Assembly: GCA_902496345.1 (NCBI GenBank)
Contig: CABVAP010000138.1
Coordinates: 1-5,899 of the forward strand
Source of the DNA: an uncultured Eubacteriales bacterium
GTDB lineage: Bacteria > Bacillota > Clostridia > Lachnospirales > CAG-274
DNA length: 5,899 nucleotides
Direction of reading: 5' to 3'
A program made the position numbers and the translations under genes. This document shows positions 5,738 to 5,899 of this stretch, piece by piece. The notes beneath the pieces were generated by a model, which worked only from the letters and a program-made list of their open reading frames with translations, did not search any database and was not told the DNA's origin. Position 1 is the stretch's first letter. The number at the start of each line of letters is the position of its first letter.

Positions 5738-5871
5738 GAGTGTCGAAAAAGCTGATTTTTATCGTTATTGTCGATTTCAAAAAGCGTCGCAGACTTTTAT
5801 CCGCAAGCGGAAATCGCATTTTCGCTGAGGAAAACAGCTGTTTTAAGGGCTTAAAAGCCTTGTGCGAAGAA
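5738..5871 (+). repeat. 134-bp inverted repeat, copy B
   Basis: This is the partner of 4422-4555 in opposite orientation, 132/134 identical. It includes the palindrome AAAACAGCTGTTTT (5831-5844) and the stem TCCGC-AA-GCGGA (5784-5795). It begins about 140 bp upstream of the rplM -35. After 5871 the sequence differs from copy A, continuing as CGCCAAAATTTTCAG to the window edge. A frame open from 5707 to the end covers it. The same frame is open in copy A, but no start with a ribosome binding site is visible. The sequence from 5598 to 5737 between the promoter and this copy is plain AT-rich DNA apart from the inverted repeat at 5615-5667. Confidence 0.85.
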
Positions 5872-5899
5872 CGCCAAAATTTTCAGAGCGATTTGATTT

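Noticed and set aside
4422..5871. Composite transposon carrying rplM-rpsI
   Set aside because: There is no transposase, no recognisable terminal inverted repeats at the outer ends and no target duplication; the cargo is an essential core operon in its normal gene order.

Overview
The window looks like chromosome of a low-GC, Gram-positive, endospore-forming bacterium of the class Clostridia. Three things point there: a full-length SpoIIE sporulation phosphatase, strong AGGAGG-type ribosome binding sites with AT-rich sigma-A promoters, and rplM/rpsI proteins of typical clostridial form (Lachnospirales-like by impression, not tested). No phage, transposase, CRISPR or RNA gene is visible.

Layout. 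Positions 1-218 are a repeat-like intergenic tract with three strong hairpins. spoIIE lies on the minus strand (219-2606). A 180-bp divergent control region (2607-2786) separates it from a plus-strand MocR-type (GntR plus aminotransferase-fold) regulator (2787-4166). The regulator ends at a bidirectional intrinsic terminator. A 440-bp convergent region of stacked hairpins and repeats follows. Then comes the minus-strand ribosomal operon rplM (5026-5463) - rpsI (4606-4998), with its own consensus promoter and a leader of about 100 nt. The right end (5464-5899) holds that promoter and a repeat copy that runs toward the window edge.

How the parts relate. SpoIIE would dephosphorylate SpoIIAA-P to free sigma-F during sporulation. 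Its upstream region has a -10 with a 21-bp-spaced -35-like element overlapping a Spo0A-box-like sequence. A second Spo0A-box-like heptamer overlaps the -35 of the divergent mocR promoter, so the two genes may be controlled oppositely by Spo0A~P. The MocR protein keeps the Schiff-base lysine but appears to have lost other PLP-anchoring residues. Its leader carries a 14-bp tandem direct repeat that could be an autoregulatory operator. rplM and rpsI encode ribosomal proteins L13 and S9 and form the usual two-gene unit.

The most unusual structure is a 134-bp sequence present twice in inverted orientation (132/134 identical) on either side of the rplM-rpsI operon (4422-4555 and 5738-5871). It is accompanied by a duplicated terminator-like hairpin (4314-4343 and 4557-4586) and several other stem-loops. 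It looks like a dispersed palindromic repeat or MITE-like element, and could permit inversion of the ribosomal operon. No multi-gene novel system can be supported here; the repeat element, the divergent sporulation promoter and the degenerate MocR protein deserve the second look.
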